DNA of 64,000 nt. It comes from Lyophyllum atratum (taxonomy: Eukaryota; Basidiomycota; Agaricomycetes; Agaricales; Lyophyllaceae). Shown in pieces: positions 51,561 through 63,578 of the stretch. The number at the start of each line of letters is the position of its first letter. Position 1 is the first letter of the stretch. The position numbers and the translations under genes are program-made. The notes under the pieces are model-generated. The model ran no database searches and was not told where the DNA came from. It saw nothing but the letters and a program-made list of their open reading frames with translations. The stretch spans positions 124,001 to 188,000 of the forward strand of contig JACGCN010000040.1 of NCBI GenBank assembly GCA_014905825.1, written 5' to 3'.

Positions 51561-52844
51561 TTGCGTGCTGCGACCAGAGCACGGCGGGGCAGATTGGTGG
51601 TTTTATGAGGAAGGCTGAGAGGAGATATTTTCTGATCTGGCTCATGTTCCTCTTCCATCAACTTTCACTGCGACAATCTCCATCACGGATACTGGAAGCA
51701 CTGGCAGTGGATATCGATGCTCTGATGCTTCGCAATGTATAGTATCCGTTCAAGTGAGTTCAGGTTGGATCGCCACCATCTCCCGTCGCGTCGACGTTCG
51801 ACAACATGTCTGGCGCGTAGCTATCGCCTCATGCCCTCCAACAGGTCTTCCCTTTGAAGCGTGTTGAAGACATTGAAATTATGAGTGCTGAATAGGTCGG
51901 AATCGACGGTATGCCTATAGGCTATTGAGCTGACAGCTTCCTCAAGATCATTCTGCGAAACCCGCTCCAACTTGCGTGCACACTGCACAGTGCACTGTCA
52001 GTGTCAGTGTGACAAGCGGGCAGATTTGTCACGTGGCTCCCCATCATCTTGCTTCTAGCACTGGCGGCCGTTTGACCAACCTTCTGACTTGTCACCACGC
52101 CAGCCGTAGGCCCCTGGCAGGCCCATCACTATTTATAACGCGAGGATCGCTGTCTAAAGTCGTCCAGAACTCCCAGGCCCCCCGGGGATAATGTACGGTT
52201 GCTGCCAGAGCCTCGTATCTTATTTGACCATTCCTTTCCCAAGAGGTCGAGGGCTAGCTTGGCGTCCTGTCCAGCCTATCATGTGGGGCGATGAGGTCCT
52301 GACGATGAGGTCCTGGGTGTTCGCAAGACTCGATGCCTTTTCGTACATCTCAAGGCTGTCTATGAGCTGTTCGATACCCTTGCCTGCTGAGCCCCACACA
52401 TCCGTCCAGAATCTTTGTTCGCCGAGTCAGATGACAGCACAAGAGTCCACGGGATATATTAATCCGGGCTGCTTAGGACGTCAGGGCTGCCGCAAGATCA
52501 AATTCGGACGTGTGAGCCATGCGAAGGGGGCATATTTCGAAGCCTCTTGCCTCATCATCGACGACAAATGCACGATATTTCCGGACAAAGACGGTGGGCA
52601 TCCTTCGATGGAAGCCATTAAAGTCTAAATCCGCTGTAATCAAGCTGTCCAGCACCATCGCTGGACCATTTCCGTGGAAGACAAAGCCTTTTTATAGGGC
52701 GATGGCTATCGTCATCGTAAACGCAAATATGTAACACCATCTTCGGCTTCTCAGGAATATAAGTGCTGGCTTTAAACATATCGTTATGCCACACGCATAA
52801 AAGCCAACTTTTCCCGTGAAAGCTGTTTCTTGCATTACCCCAGC
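51561..52844. other. Divergent intergenic region before the P450 gene
   Basis: No gene is called. A plus-strand frame of 145 codons (52191-52628) has no recognised features. A dense GTGCAC/CAGTGT mix at 51975-52013 can form short hairpins. CATAAAAGCC at 52797-52806 may act as TATA box for the P450 gene. Confidence 0.4.
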
Positions 52845-55249
52845 ATGAGCTTCATCCCCTCTCTCGCCGTCCTCTGTCTTTTTGGAGCTGCCTTGTACAG
52901 GTTGTATCGACGGTGGACTCGCATCTCTGTCGCGAACATACCTGGACCCGAGCCCGAATCTTTTGTCCTCGGTAGGATGCTTATTCCTCTATTCGGCTCC
53001 GTCATAGACGTTTTGCAGGAAATTTAAGCCAGCTGGCGCAAGGACAGGCTGCAGAGGCCAGTTTCTTAGCCCACGTCAAAGGTCGTTCTAACTTATAAAC
53101 CCACCATGCAGGCCGAGCTCAAATGGAAAGCGCAATTTGGAGATATCGTGAGGATAAAGGGCTTATTTGGCGTATGTCCTCCGCATTTCTTCCGCGCTAC
53201 GAACTCAGCCCATGTCTAGGAAGATCGCCTGTTGGTATCTGATCCGAAAGCATTGCAATACATCCTTCAAACGTCCGGATACAATTTCCCAAAACAACCA
53301 GCACGCCGCGAACTATCTCGACTTACGACTGGTAAAGGTATCCTCTGGGCAGACGGTATGCACTTCTCGTTTCTCATCCGAGCGGCGAAACACTAGAGGC
53401 TTATATTTCCACTACTCATAGGTGACGTCCACAAAAGACACCGAAAGGTCATGTTACCAGGATTTTCAGGGCCCGAGGCCAAGGGTTATCTTCCCGTGTT
53501 CTCAGGTTACGCGGCAAAGGTCAGGGTTCTGTGATTGATTGGATACCTGTGACTGACATACATCGTCTTTAAGATGGCCGAGAAGTGGAGAGACGTCGTT
53601 GCCTCAAGTGGGGAGGAAGCAGCCGTCGTCGATATACCTTCCTGGGCTTCGCGCTGTGCTTTGGACGCAATTGGTGAAGGTAGGATGAAACTATCCAAGT
53701 CTTCATAGGGGAAACTCACTGAAGCGAAATCAGTGGCGTTCGACTACCAATTCGGAGCCCTTGATAATGCGGATAACGAGCTAGGAAAAGCATTTTCAAA
53801 CCTACTGTACGGACCTTGGTGTCATTATTTGACATGACATCGTCCTCACAAACACCGTCTCTAGATTGGACACGTTCGGAGCTCTCACCAACGGCGAAAT
53901 CTTCTTCCAGAATTTCATGGGCTATATCCCACTCCCCATTTGCGAGCTGTTGGGAGACTACCTGCCAAGCAAAAAGCTAGCCCATGCTCGTCATACTGCC
54001 AAACTGGCCACGCAAGTCGCGAAAGTCTTACTCGAAGAAAAATCGGAGGCGTACCTGCAGGGTAAAGGCAGCAGGGATATCATGAGTCTACTCGGTACGT
54101 TGCTCGACGTCTGGAAGCGAATATATCACCTCATCACACCTGCGTACTTCGAAGTCAAAGCGAACATCTCCGAGGACGAAAGAGTCAAGATGAATGAAGA
54201 AGAGATGCTCGGAGTGATGCGGTGAGCGAAACAACGTAAGGCCCACACTGTTTTAGACGCTTATCTTTTTATACAGGGTAGTCATACTAGCAGGACATGA
54301 GACGACGGCGAACACGTTCAGCTGGATGCTTTTGGAGCTAGCGCGTCAGCCAGAGGTCCAGACAAGGCTGCGGGACGAGATTAGATCTATGGAACGAACT
54401 CTCCAATCCCGAGGCGATTCCGGCTACACTACCGCAGACCTAGACTCCATGCCGTATCTCAATGCGGTCTTGAAGGTCAGAAAGTCGTGTGGGCGTCGTG
54501 TACAACTGACGAGGAACTCAATGTAACTTATAGGAAACACTTCGGTACCACCCTGTCGCAATCAACACCTTTAGGGAGGCAATCAAGGACGACGTGCTGC
54601 CTCTCTCCAACCCGATTGTTACCACTTCTGGGGAAGTGATCAATGAGATCCCAATTCCCAAGGGTATGGCCATAATGACTTCGGTGAACAGTTATAACAG
54701 GTTAGTGCCTGCTTTAAATCCGTTATGGCCACTCCAAGAAATGCTGATGACGCTGCAAATGTATTAAAAGGAACGAAGAGGTATTCGGGGAGAACACACA
54801 CAAGTTTGATCCGGAACGGTGGCTCAATTCTACTGTCAAGAAGTCGACGTCCATCGGCGTTTTAGGAAATCTGTACGTGCCCACACACAAATTTTCATCT
54901 TTTATCAGTGCCCCACATCTGACGTCCCACCGCTTTCGTCCTAGCATGAGTTTTTCCGGTGGAGTCCGGTTAGTCCTGATCCTAAGATAAGCAACCTCTC
55001 CATGGCACTGATATACTTATTACCCTTGCCAGGTCATGCATTGGATGGAAGTTCGCAGTGGTTGAGCTGCAAGCATTCATCTTCGAGCTTGTTGGAGGCT
55101 TCGAATTCCTTCAGACGCCTGAATCCCAGAAGATCAGAAGGGAAGCTGCACTGGTCATGGTTCCAACAATCGAAGGCCAAGTTGAGAAGGGAGCACAATT
55201 GCCGCTGCGTGTACGGATTGTTCCAAAGCACGAAGAAGAATCGTTCTGA
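52845..55249 (+). CDS. Cytochrome P450 monooxygenase (microsomal)
   Basis: Haem-thiolate monooxygenase anchored in the ER. The start at 52845 gives MSFIPSLAVLCLFGAALYRL, the membrane anchor, then the hinge NIPGPEPESF. Signatures: I-helix AGHETTANTFSW, K-helix ETLRYHP (ExxR), PERW in FDPERWLN, and the haem loop FSGGVRSCIGWKF with the cysteine ligand. Other stretches are WADGDVHKRHRKVMLPGFSG (C-helix region) and EIPIPKGMAI. About a dozen short introns split the gene, including one inside the haem region. It ends RIVPKHEEESF. It looks intact. Basidiomycete P450s are very many, so the substrate is unknown. Convergent with the Mo-cofactor-sulfurase-like gene. Confidence 0.93.
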
Positions 55250-55579
55250 AGAGATCTTGTCTTGTAAAGTAACCTGTGATGTATGATCAAAGATTGAATT
55301 CGTATTCTAGTTCAAATTCTCGATCGACCCTTAAGTGCAATGCTTCTGGCGGGGAAGCACCGAGGTTCCGTATCCCACAGAGTTACATATTAAAAGAGGA
55401 AGTGGTATTTTATCGACGTACTGCGGGACGACTATCTATAATAGGTACATTAAAATGACAACTGCGAAGTACTACATACACGGTAAAAAAAACAGGGTAG
55501 TAAAACAACATTACCGACAATTTTGCGAATACAAAAATAATAATACATCCATTGTTCATCCAGAATGCTTTGCACAGCG
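55250..55579. other. Convergent 3' flanks, no gene
   Basis: AT-rich spacer between the stop codons of the P450 and the PLP enzyme. Nothing further was seen. Confidence 0.5.
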
Positions 55580-57638
55580 TTAGATCGCCTGTCCCACAGT
55601 AGCACCTGAATTCTCCGTCCAACGATCCCACAGCGCCTGGCGGGACTTCTCAACGCCAATCAGTGCCGCAAACCGCACGACCTTCCACACATCCTGGAAA
55701 TTGCTGGCAAGACCCAGGCTGATCCTCACGACGCCCAGCTCTCTACCTACAATGTTTTCAAAGTCCTTCAAGGTAACGCCAGGATATAGCTTCTGCATGT
55801 CGTCCTGTATACCCAGGATGGCTGCGGCAGCGCCAGGGTTGCACATGCAGCCTGTGCGTAGAGAGATGAATTGTTTTGAAGCCGAATATTCAATGAAAGA
55901 ATTGGGAATCATTTCCCCAGTCGGCTGTAAAATCGATAAGTCAGCGTGGAGGCAGCGCAGGACAAACTACGCTTACAGATAAGAATATTAGAGACACCAT
56001 AGACCCTGTCTCGGCTTGGTCGCCAACGGATTTCAACCGCCGCGTTGGCACCCTAGATAAGATGCGAACGACGGGCTTTCCGGTTGTGTCGTGGCGTAAG
56101 AGAGACAATGAGTTGATGAGGTAATGTAGAAGAGAGGAAAGTCGCAGAGGAAGGAAAGGAAGGTAGGCGGAAAGGAATTGTAATCCATCCGTAATTGCAG
56201 GGAGTGTCAAGTAATTGATAGTGCCATCCTACCAAAACATCGGTTTATCAGATAAAGGCTTGTTAATTTCTTGCATCGCACGTACCTCAAACTGTTCATG
56301 TGGTTCGTGAGCCCTTGTCACAATGGTTCCAGGAACCTGTACCACATCGACTGTGCCACCGGCGAACCACGGGCGTTTGAGCTGAGCCAAGAAAGATTTC
56401 TTGACGATGAGCGCTCCGACACCCGTTGGGAAGCCAAACATTTTATAAAACGATATCGCCATGGCATCAACTGAATGCTGTTTGAGGGAGAAACTCGACG
56501 TCGGCACCAGGGCCGCAGCATCCAAAAGGGTGTGATACCCGAACGATGCGGCATACTCGATCATAGAGAGTGGGTTTTTACTGTTCGAAATGTTTGACTG
56601 GGCGGTTAGTGCGAAAAGACTGGGCGCAAGCTCTCGCGACTTCGGGCGATTGCGTAGGATAATGTTCTGGGGAGGACATTAGCATTGCTTCGGCATACCA
56701 AAAGCGCCACGTACCTTGGCCGAGGACGCATCGAAGCCTCCATTGGGCGTGGACTGGATGTAGCAAACTCTGGCCCCTCGGTAAGTTGCATATTCCCTGA
56801 TTCCGTGGACCTATGGTGTTTGATCGAAGTTAACTTTAATGATAGCCAGGAACGGCGGGAGGAATGACGTACGCTATTGTGCGAATCGTTTCCGAGAACG
56901 TAGCTGCTTCCACCTGTAAAAGGAAATGATTCTCCCACAAGTTTCAAGGCGGCAGTTGCATTTGCTGTGAAGACAACTGTGTACTCCGGAGGAGCTTGGA
57001 AAAATGATAGCACGGCGGCACGTGCTTCATCGGCGCATTGGAGAGATAGTTTAGAGCTAGTGATCGATTTGTTTAGATGTGCAGGGAAATATGGAGCGCA
57101 TATAGTCACCTGTTACTGACGGAATGGGTATTTCCCATAACGCTTCGGGTCAGGAACTCGGTATGGACGCGAATGAGACTCTCCGGATAGAGCGCTCCGC
57201 CCATAAAGTCGACATAGGTTTCTCCGGTACGCTCTAATCTAGCGTAATCGGTGCGGCGAAGAGTATCCAGGATCCAGGTTGATCGATATTCTGAAACGCG
57301 AATGAGTGATTCCGCCACTGGCCACCTGATTACGACGTACCTGGGAACTCTTGCAAAAAAGACGCATACGCCGCTGCGGAATCGTTGGATACACCCTCCG
57401 AAGGCGCATATGCGACGAGAGATGGTGTAATTGAAGGTGGGAGCTGGTGTTCGCGATATGCGGGTTTCTCATGAATGACGAGGTTCGAGGTTTCCTTCTC
57501 GTTTGTAAGGTCTTGACTGGAGTTGGAAGAGTTGACAGAGGCACAACCTAGACTGATGCGAGAGAATACAGCGGAACGCTGGCGTCTGAAAGAGCGGTGG
57601 GTGTTTGGTGGGAGTGTGGTTGAGTGAGAGTTGCCCAT
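55580..57638 (-). CDS. Molybdenum-cofactor-sulfurase-like PLP enzyme (class V aminotransferase), no MOSC domain
   Basis: Cysteine-desulfurase fold. The N terminus MGNSHSTTLPPNTHRSFRR begins with a Gly-2/Ser-6 myristoylation-like motif, then about 100 polar residues. The PLP domain follows: DFMGGALYPESLIRVHTEF, VMGNTHSVSNSSK, YTVVFTANATAALKLVGESF, HNSVHGIREYA, TLLDAAALVPTSS, the PLP lysine in SFYKMFGFPTGVGALIVKK, and the catalytic cysteine in LRTGCMCNPGAAA. The protein stops about 65 residues later (DRWTENSGATVGQAI). Full-length Mo-cofactor sulfurases carry a C-terminal MOSC domain; none is encoded before the stop at 55580 or in the 330 bases after it. So it may be a sulfurase-like desulfurase of other use. 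About eight exons, no breaks. Confidence 0.88.
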
Positions 57639-57690
57639 GTCGAAAGGTGGCCGTGTTGTGGATTGGATCTCTGTGTTAAATCCGTCAGCT

Positions 57691-57697
57691 TTTATAC
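57691..57697 (-). promoter_or_regulatory. TATA box of the PLP enzyme gene
   Basis: GTATAAAAGC on the minus strand lies about 53-59 bases upstream of the start codon. Confidence 0.5.
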
Positions 57698-60600
57698 GAA
57701 ACGCGCTGAATAGAGTCCGAGAACCTTGGATCCGATCTAGTCAAGTATGTGTATGTTGCAAGTCATGATATACATGAATTTGGAAGGTTCGGGACAAGAA
57801 GCTGACGGATAGAAATGTCACACGTCGGAATAAAGCCTTATAATCACTAGTTCACAGAGCCTCCGTTTCCAACACGCTACGACGGTACAACACTTGAAGC
57901 ATTCTGACTCCATAAGACGAAGCTTGTTGACCACGATCCCGGATCTGCCATTGAAGCTCCAACTGGAGCCCAGGCCCGCCAATCGTACGTCCAGTCAGGA
58001 CCTGTGTAAGCGATCCCCGAGTCCAAGGAATGATTGATCGAAAGACGGGAATAACAAGATGTCGGCGTACTCCATTAACATACGTGCCACTGCCACAGGC
58101 GCCGGTGCCGAGCTGTTCCGGTCCTCCTCCACAGATAGTGATTTAGACGCCCCATATCGTACTGACAGATCATGTCATCCCAGCGACATCCAAGCCGAAG
58201 AAGCATGTAATTTATAGTCGCAGCCGATCCGAGTGCGAGAACGCAATCCAAACTAGTGCCCCGAGCCCACAGCCATATTTCATACACTAGTGCTATTCGT
58301 AGAAGTTGAGGAGCGGAGGTCCGAAAGCCCAAATGGATATCTAATCATAAACGCGATCACAGCTCCCGAAGCGAGGAAGAAAGCAGTGCCATTCATCAGC
58401 TTGGATCCTCGTGTAAGATTGTGAACCTTGGTCGTATGACCTGTATCTCAATGTGTGCGAGGTACTAGGTAGATCTCCGTGCTGAATGGAATGATCCTGG
58501 AATTGAGCGGCGGAATCCGCAGAGCGCCGTGTCACAACTTCTGAGCATGACATATTAGGGTTGCAAGGTGCACCGAAAAATATGCTGAAAAGGCTTATGG
58601 ATCTACCCTCTTAAGCCATGTATGTAAAGTTCGGACCCATGGGCCTAAACAAATAGAACAGCAAGTATCATAGCTCTCAGTCAAGGGGAAGCTCACCGCG
58701 TTGTTGGTAGTGTGAGACATATGCCAATATATGATGTGGTGAATGTTGACTAGCGGACCGACACGGCATCCCGGATGAACGTCGTCCCGCTCAACACTAG
58801 AAGTAGTATTTTGAGTAGTCAAGACAAGGACACCACCTGCAGACGCAAAGACCTGAAAGCATGTTCATTGCGAAGTAATCGTCGTCCTTTTTTCTAGTTC
58901 CCGAGTACAGTGTAGAGACTCAGGTTCCAAAGTTGGAGATCGCTCAAACTCCGGGGCTACACCTTGTCGAGTAGCGAGCCCTCGTGCAAGGGCGCAGTGG
59001 TGGATCACCTTTGATATCGCAAGAATCTCACCGACTCGTTTCAGACCCTGAATGGCATCAATCACGAGGATTTTTGGAGTTCGGGCGTACCTTACAAAAT
59101 GATAGAAGGACCAGGAATTTTGGTGATAATGCGCAGCTCGGAGGAGCTATTGTGAGGAACACGAGAATGATGAGAGCCCGGAGCGTTGATCTAACGAGTG
59201 TGTTTACCGCGTGGTCCTCCCCTGTACAGGCGAATGTTAGACTGAAGGGGAAGCGAATAAATGGACCTACACTTTGAGTACTGAACAGTGTTAGCACTTG
59301 TGTTCGGTGCGGTACGCCCACAGCGGGCTTGTCTGTGCTTCGGGGAACATTGAGTTCCCGGGGTATGCACTAAATCTGATGGGTAAGCCGCCGGAGTAGT
59401 GAGTGTAGTACATACTTTGACCTCGGGCAAGAGTATGATGTCCAGTCGGAGCCAAGGCTCTCAGGCCAACCAAATGTCAAGGCAGTGAACTCAATGGATA
59501 AGAAGTGTTGGCCCCACAGCCCAAAGTTCTCCTGCACCTAGACGAGACCCAGAATTTAATCAAGAGATTTCGGGTACTGTACAGGAGATCCTGTCAGTCG
59601 ATTGTCGAAAACCAGGAGTTGACGGGTGGAATTTTATTTGGTGCGATAAGTTAGAACGGTTCCTGGGACGTCCTCTCGACTAAACTTTCCTCGGCTCGTC
59701 TATTCATTTATTTTACCTCGGCATGGTGCTTGATTGCTTGATGGCGACTCCGGACACGTAGATAGCATTTGAAAGCCTGAAGCTTTCGCGGGTGGGTATG
59801 TACTCCAAAGTACACGAAGACTGAAGTAGAAACTTGAAAGGGGGTCCGGATGTCGCCATTAATTGCTCAATTTGTTGATATTTTATTGAGAGGCCTGTCA
59901 CATGACCAAATCGCTCACATCCCGCCACAGCAGCGGTCACAACTTGCCCTTCTTCTCCTGGTCCACCTCTTGTTCCGTTGTTGTACTGTCTAACGGCCGT
60001 CTGCAGACCGGCCGTCAGTCCCACCAGAGGCTTGGGAGCCTATGAAGGCCTATATTAGAAACAACAACGCTCTATGTTGTCTACATGAAACTCGAGAATG
60101 CCGATATCACCAAGTTGTCAACAGGATATCAATTCTCCTCTTTCATTAATCTATCTCTTAACTGACGACGCTTGTTGTTTTATTTTTAGTTAGGAACTGT
60201 CAATGGAGACGGCTTTTTTCATTACAGGGTTTTCTGAAGATGTCTGGACATATGCATAGTACGGTTCTTTTCCATTTGATAACAGTCCTAGAACACCTCA
60301 ACCACCCACACATCAGATCCTCGATGACCAAGATTAACTCCTTCCGTGCAGTAAACCTTTCTGGATTTGAGCCCCAGATCCAACCCACGTATCCACATGG
60401 CACTTGGGCGGGACTATCTACCGCTCTTCGTCACTCTCTTGATGCCAATTTTGAGATCCTGGATGTGAGATGGATGAACATTGATATGCTTGTTGGGACC
60501 TTGCCATCAACGCTCCCCCTCATCTCCCCCTCGAACCCCGATGTGCTCAATACTTAGTCCTTCCAATGAACGCGGTCGCGTAGGATCCACGAAAGGATTC

Positions 60601-61338
60601 CTCGTAAACCAACATCATCAAGCCTGCACCCTTGCCCCAAATGGAGTGCATCTCCAAATGTCACTGGACAGCTTGTCTCCACTTGAATTGTAATGGAGAC
60701 CAAGGCGTGCCCTTTGACTATGAGTGCAGTGTACCATATTCGTCACTGATACAGACGGTACCGCCATCGTCCCGTATAGCGAAGACGAAAGATTCTCACA
60801 GGAGGCAGAAGTCCGTCCTTCTCTCCAAGCACCTCGCAGTCCGCTGAGGGTTCGGACTACCACCTCAGTTCATGCATAATATATTTCACAGTTTATCAAA
60901 TACCGCCCCTGGAGCTTAGCCTTTTTGGCGCTTGAAGCTTGGGGCTCGAGGTCTCATATCTATTCATTGTACTTGTAGTATATTTCACCTCCGATTCTTA
61001 TGCGATAAGATAGAAAAACATCAGTCCTCGCGTGGCCTGACCTTTTTGCACTACGATCAATGGGGAATAAGCCGATCGTTTGAATCCTTAGAACTTGTAC
61101 TCTCATCTCGACCCCAGAAGGCGATCACTTTCCTTCAAGTTCGGTATCGACTGCTACTACTTAAGCTTATTCGTCTCAAACGATTCTTCTTACATCGTTC
61201 TGTCGCCGGACCCTTAGGTCCACGTCTATGAACCAACGTGGTGGAAAAAGTCGACCTTCTCGAGTCCATTTGCCTCTCATCGCATTATCGTCAGAGGAGC
61301 AATTTCAACGCAATATTCTAAGCTTTATTCGATCTACC
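57698..61338. other. 3.6 kb gene-poor region
   Basis: The largest stretch without a recognised gene. Minus-strand coding-like fragments include 58075-58332, a hydrophobic run MNGTAFFLASGAVIAFMI near 58350-58400, 59058-59321 with a hydrophobic segment (TLRALIILVFLTIAPPS), and 59713-60024. They do not join in phase and no family is recognised, so a decayed membrane-protein gene is possible. The last 100 bases are the promoter of the pseudouridine synthase; an in-frame ATG at 61228 could extend that gene. Confidence 0.35.
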
Positions 61339-63485
61339 ATGTCAGACGCGGTACCGTACAATCCTGAGGCTTCCCCAGGCCTCAAGAAGATCCCTCCATA
61401 CTGGTATCCCTACACCACGATGGCAAAGCTCCGATGGTTAGGTCGTGAATTGTTGGAAGTGGTTTCTACAGAGTTCCGAGATCGTTCTATGGAATATTAT
61501 GTGCGTCTGCCCTTTTCTAGATGAGCTCTGAAACTAATTTGGCCGGCAATAGAGATATGCTTTAGAATCTGGTGTCACCACAGTCAACGGAAAGATCGCA
61601 AAGCCGGACACCATCATATTAAACGGCGACCGTATAGAGTGTGTCTTTCTCGCACTGAATCATCCTAGCCACTGAATATGACTCAGAAACGTTGTTCATC
61701 GCCATGAACCGCCTGTAACATCGACACCAGTCAGGGTTATCTTGCACGATGTCGAACGCCAATTTATAGTTGTCGACAAACCAGGCAGTATCGTGCGTTC
61801 GTTCCCACACAATATATACATTGCCTATATACCAAGAACCATCGTTTCCAGCCCGTCCACGCATCTGGGCGGTACTTCCGAAACACTCTCGTTGGAATTC
61901 TGGAGAATGACCTCGGATTTGAAAAGGTTTACAGTGAGTCTATCTTTTTTTGACTCGAGAGGCTAATTGACGGTCCCCGAGCCGTAAACAGACTCGATCG
62001 TTTGACGTCCGGGTTAATGATCCTCCCCTTGGCCGTTGACAAAGCTCGTGAACTCACTAGCGAGTTCATGGCTGGTACTGTCCGCAAAGAGTATGTCGCG
62101 AGATGTAAAGGAGAATTCCCAGCGTACGTACCTTTGATTGACAGTCTCTTGCATCTCATTCGGATGCGTTGTGATACAGCGAGGAAATTAGTTGTGAAGA
62201 GCCACTTCTGACAGTAGACCGTCAAATGGGGCTGAATATAGTCCACCCAGAGGGAAAGGTACGCTGTAATCATCAATACCGGGCGGGTGATAAATTCACC
62301 AGCTTTCGGCACGATGATCACAGCCTGCAAAAACCATCTTCAACCGGATCCGATATGATCCCAACACAGACAGCAGTGTTGTTCGGTGTACGTTGACATT
62401 GTGCCTGACCTCATCACTTCCAAACTCAACTTCTTGACGGCAGGCCGACCTATGACAGGACGCTGTGCGTTTCACTACTAGCCTTCGGGATGCTGTCTCA
62501 ACGTTTCCGACAATTTAGCTCATCAAATTAGAGTCCACCTCCAATTCCTCGGGCATCCAATCGCTAACGATCCGGTATACTCTGAGACCAAAATATGGGT
62601 AGGCCTAACGTCTATTGCCTTCCTCGTATCTTTGCGAATTGATTACGATCAGGGCGAAAATGTGGGGAAGGGAGGGATCGATATTGTCCCAAGCGAAGAA
62701 CGCTCTGCACCAGCGCCACCCGCTCATCTACAATTGCATACTGACATCGTCGGAAACCCCGAGTCGTTGACTAAGGGGATGGGCGAACAGCTACCCAGTG
62801 ATTCGCAACCAAAACTTCTTCCACGTGAAACAGGGATGGATATTGGAATGGGGTCTCCAGTTCCACTTTCCAGCGAGGCAGTTGGTGTAATCACAAGGCT
62901 GAGAAATATGAAGGTAAAACTTCCTGAGCCGCTTATCCACCATATGCTGATCCAGGATAGGACGAGGACGAGGATTGGAGCCGTTGGCGTGATGTCGTAT
63001 TCCGCGCGAAAGGGAAACTGACACCGCATGGTTTACAGGTAGGGCCGCCGCCACCGTCAAACCAGAGAAAACGGGGGGGTCATGCAAAGTTTGTCGACGA
63101 GGCGCTGAATCGTGCCATGGAGTCAAACGTTACGCATGGCACACCAACGGCATCCGACTCATCGGTGGTTGCTTCGTCTGCAGCCGTACCGTCCGATCCA
63201 TCCTCACTCGAAGTAGAAATCCCTTCAACGCGGACTCCATCGCAGCTCTCGGAAGAAGAGGCTCTGCAAAAAGTGTCAACAATGGAACCACTGGCGGAAC
63301 CAACGGCAGTGGTTCAATCAGAGAATTTGTATTGCCCTGAGTGCTACTTGCCTTTGCATCCCGATCCTAAACCAGAACGGTTGTATATCTTCTTGCATGC
63401 ATTACGATACACCATAAGTCTTGGGTCGTTCGAGACCGAGATGCCGGAATGGGCTTCAGAAGGATGGACCTGGGATCGGTCTTGA
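61339..63485 (+). CDS. RNA pseudouridine synthase, Rib2/Pus8/Pus9-like
   Basis: RluA-type enzyme that converts uridine to pseudouridine in tRNA; Pus9 and Pus8 act on position 32 of mitochondrial and cytosolic tRNAs. The start at 61339 ([14 protein letters not shown]) fits relatives; an ATG at 61228 would add 37 residues that could be a targeting sequence. An S4-like part ([18 protein letters not shown]) precedes the catalytic domain with [20 protein letters not shown] and [14 protein letters not shown], where the aspartate is the catalytic residue. Then [13 protein letters not shown] and the RluA block [22 protein letters not shown]. The C-terminal region has a Ser/Pro-rich linker and ends [26 protein letters not shown] and [10 protein letters not shown], also seen in the Pus9 group. 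No deaminase domain, so it is Pus8/9-like rather than full Rib2. Eight or more exons. Confidence 0.9.
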
Positions 63486-63578
63486 GGTGTAGGCAATAGA
63501 GGGTCTCCATTGTCATTAATAGCATTTATAACCCTACAAAAAATACAAAAGTACAGAAACTCCACAGAAGAATGTGTA

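Noticed and set aside
51561..51658. Longer N terminus for the SAM carrier (MEEEHEPDQ...)
   Set aside because: That frame does not match the carrier frame; only the start at 51560 joins in phase to the first transmembrane segment.
51975..52013. CACTGCACAGTGCACTGTCA-type hairpins
   Set aside because: Short, imperfect and isolated; no gene or regulatory context supports a function.
52191..52628. 145-codon open frame upstream of the P450
   Set aside because: No start context, motif or splice support; composition is like the flanking non-coding DNA.
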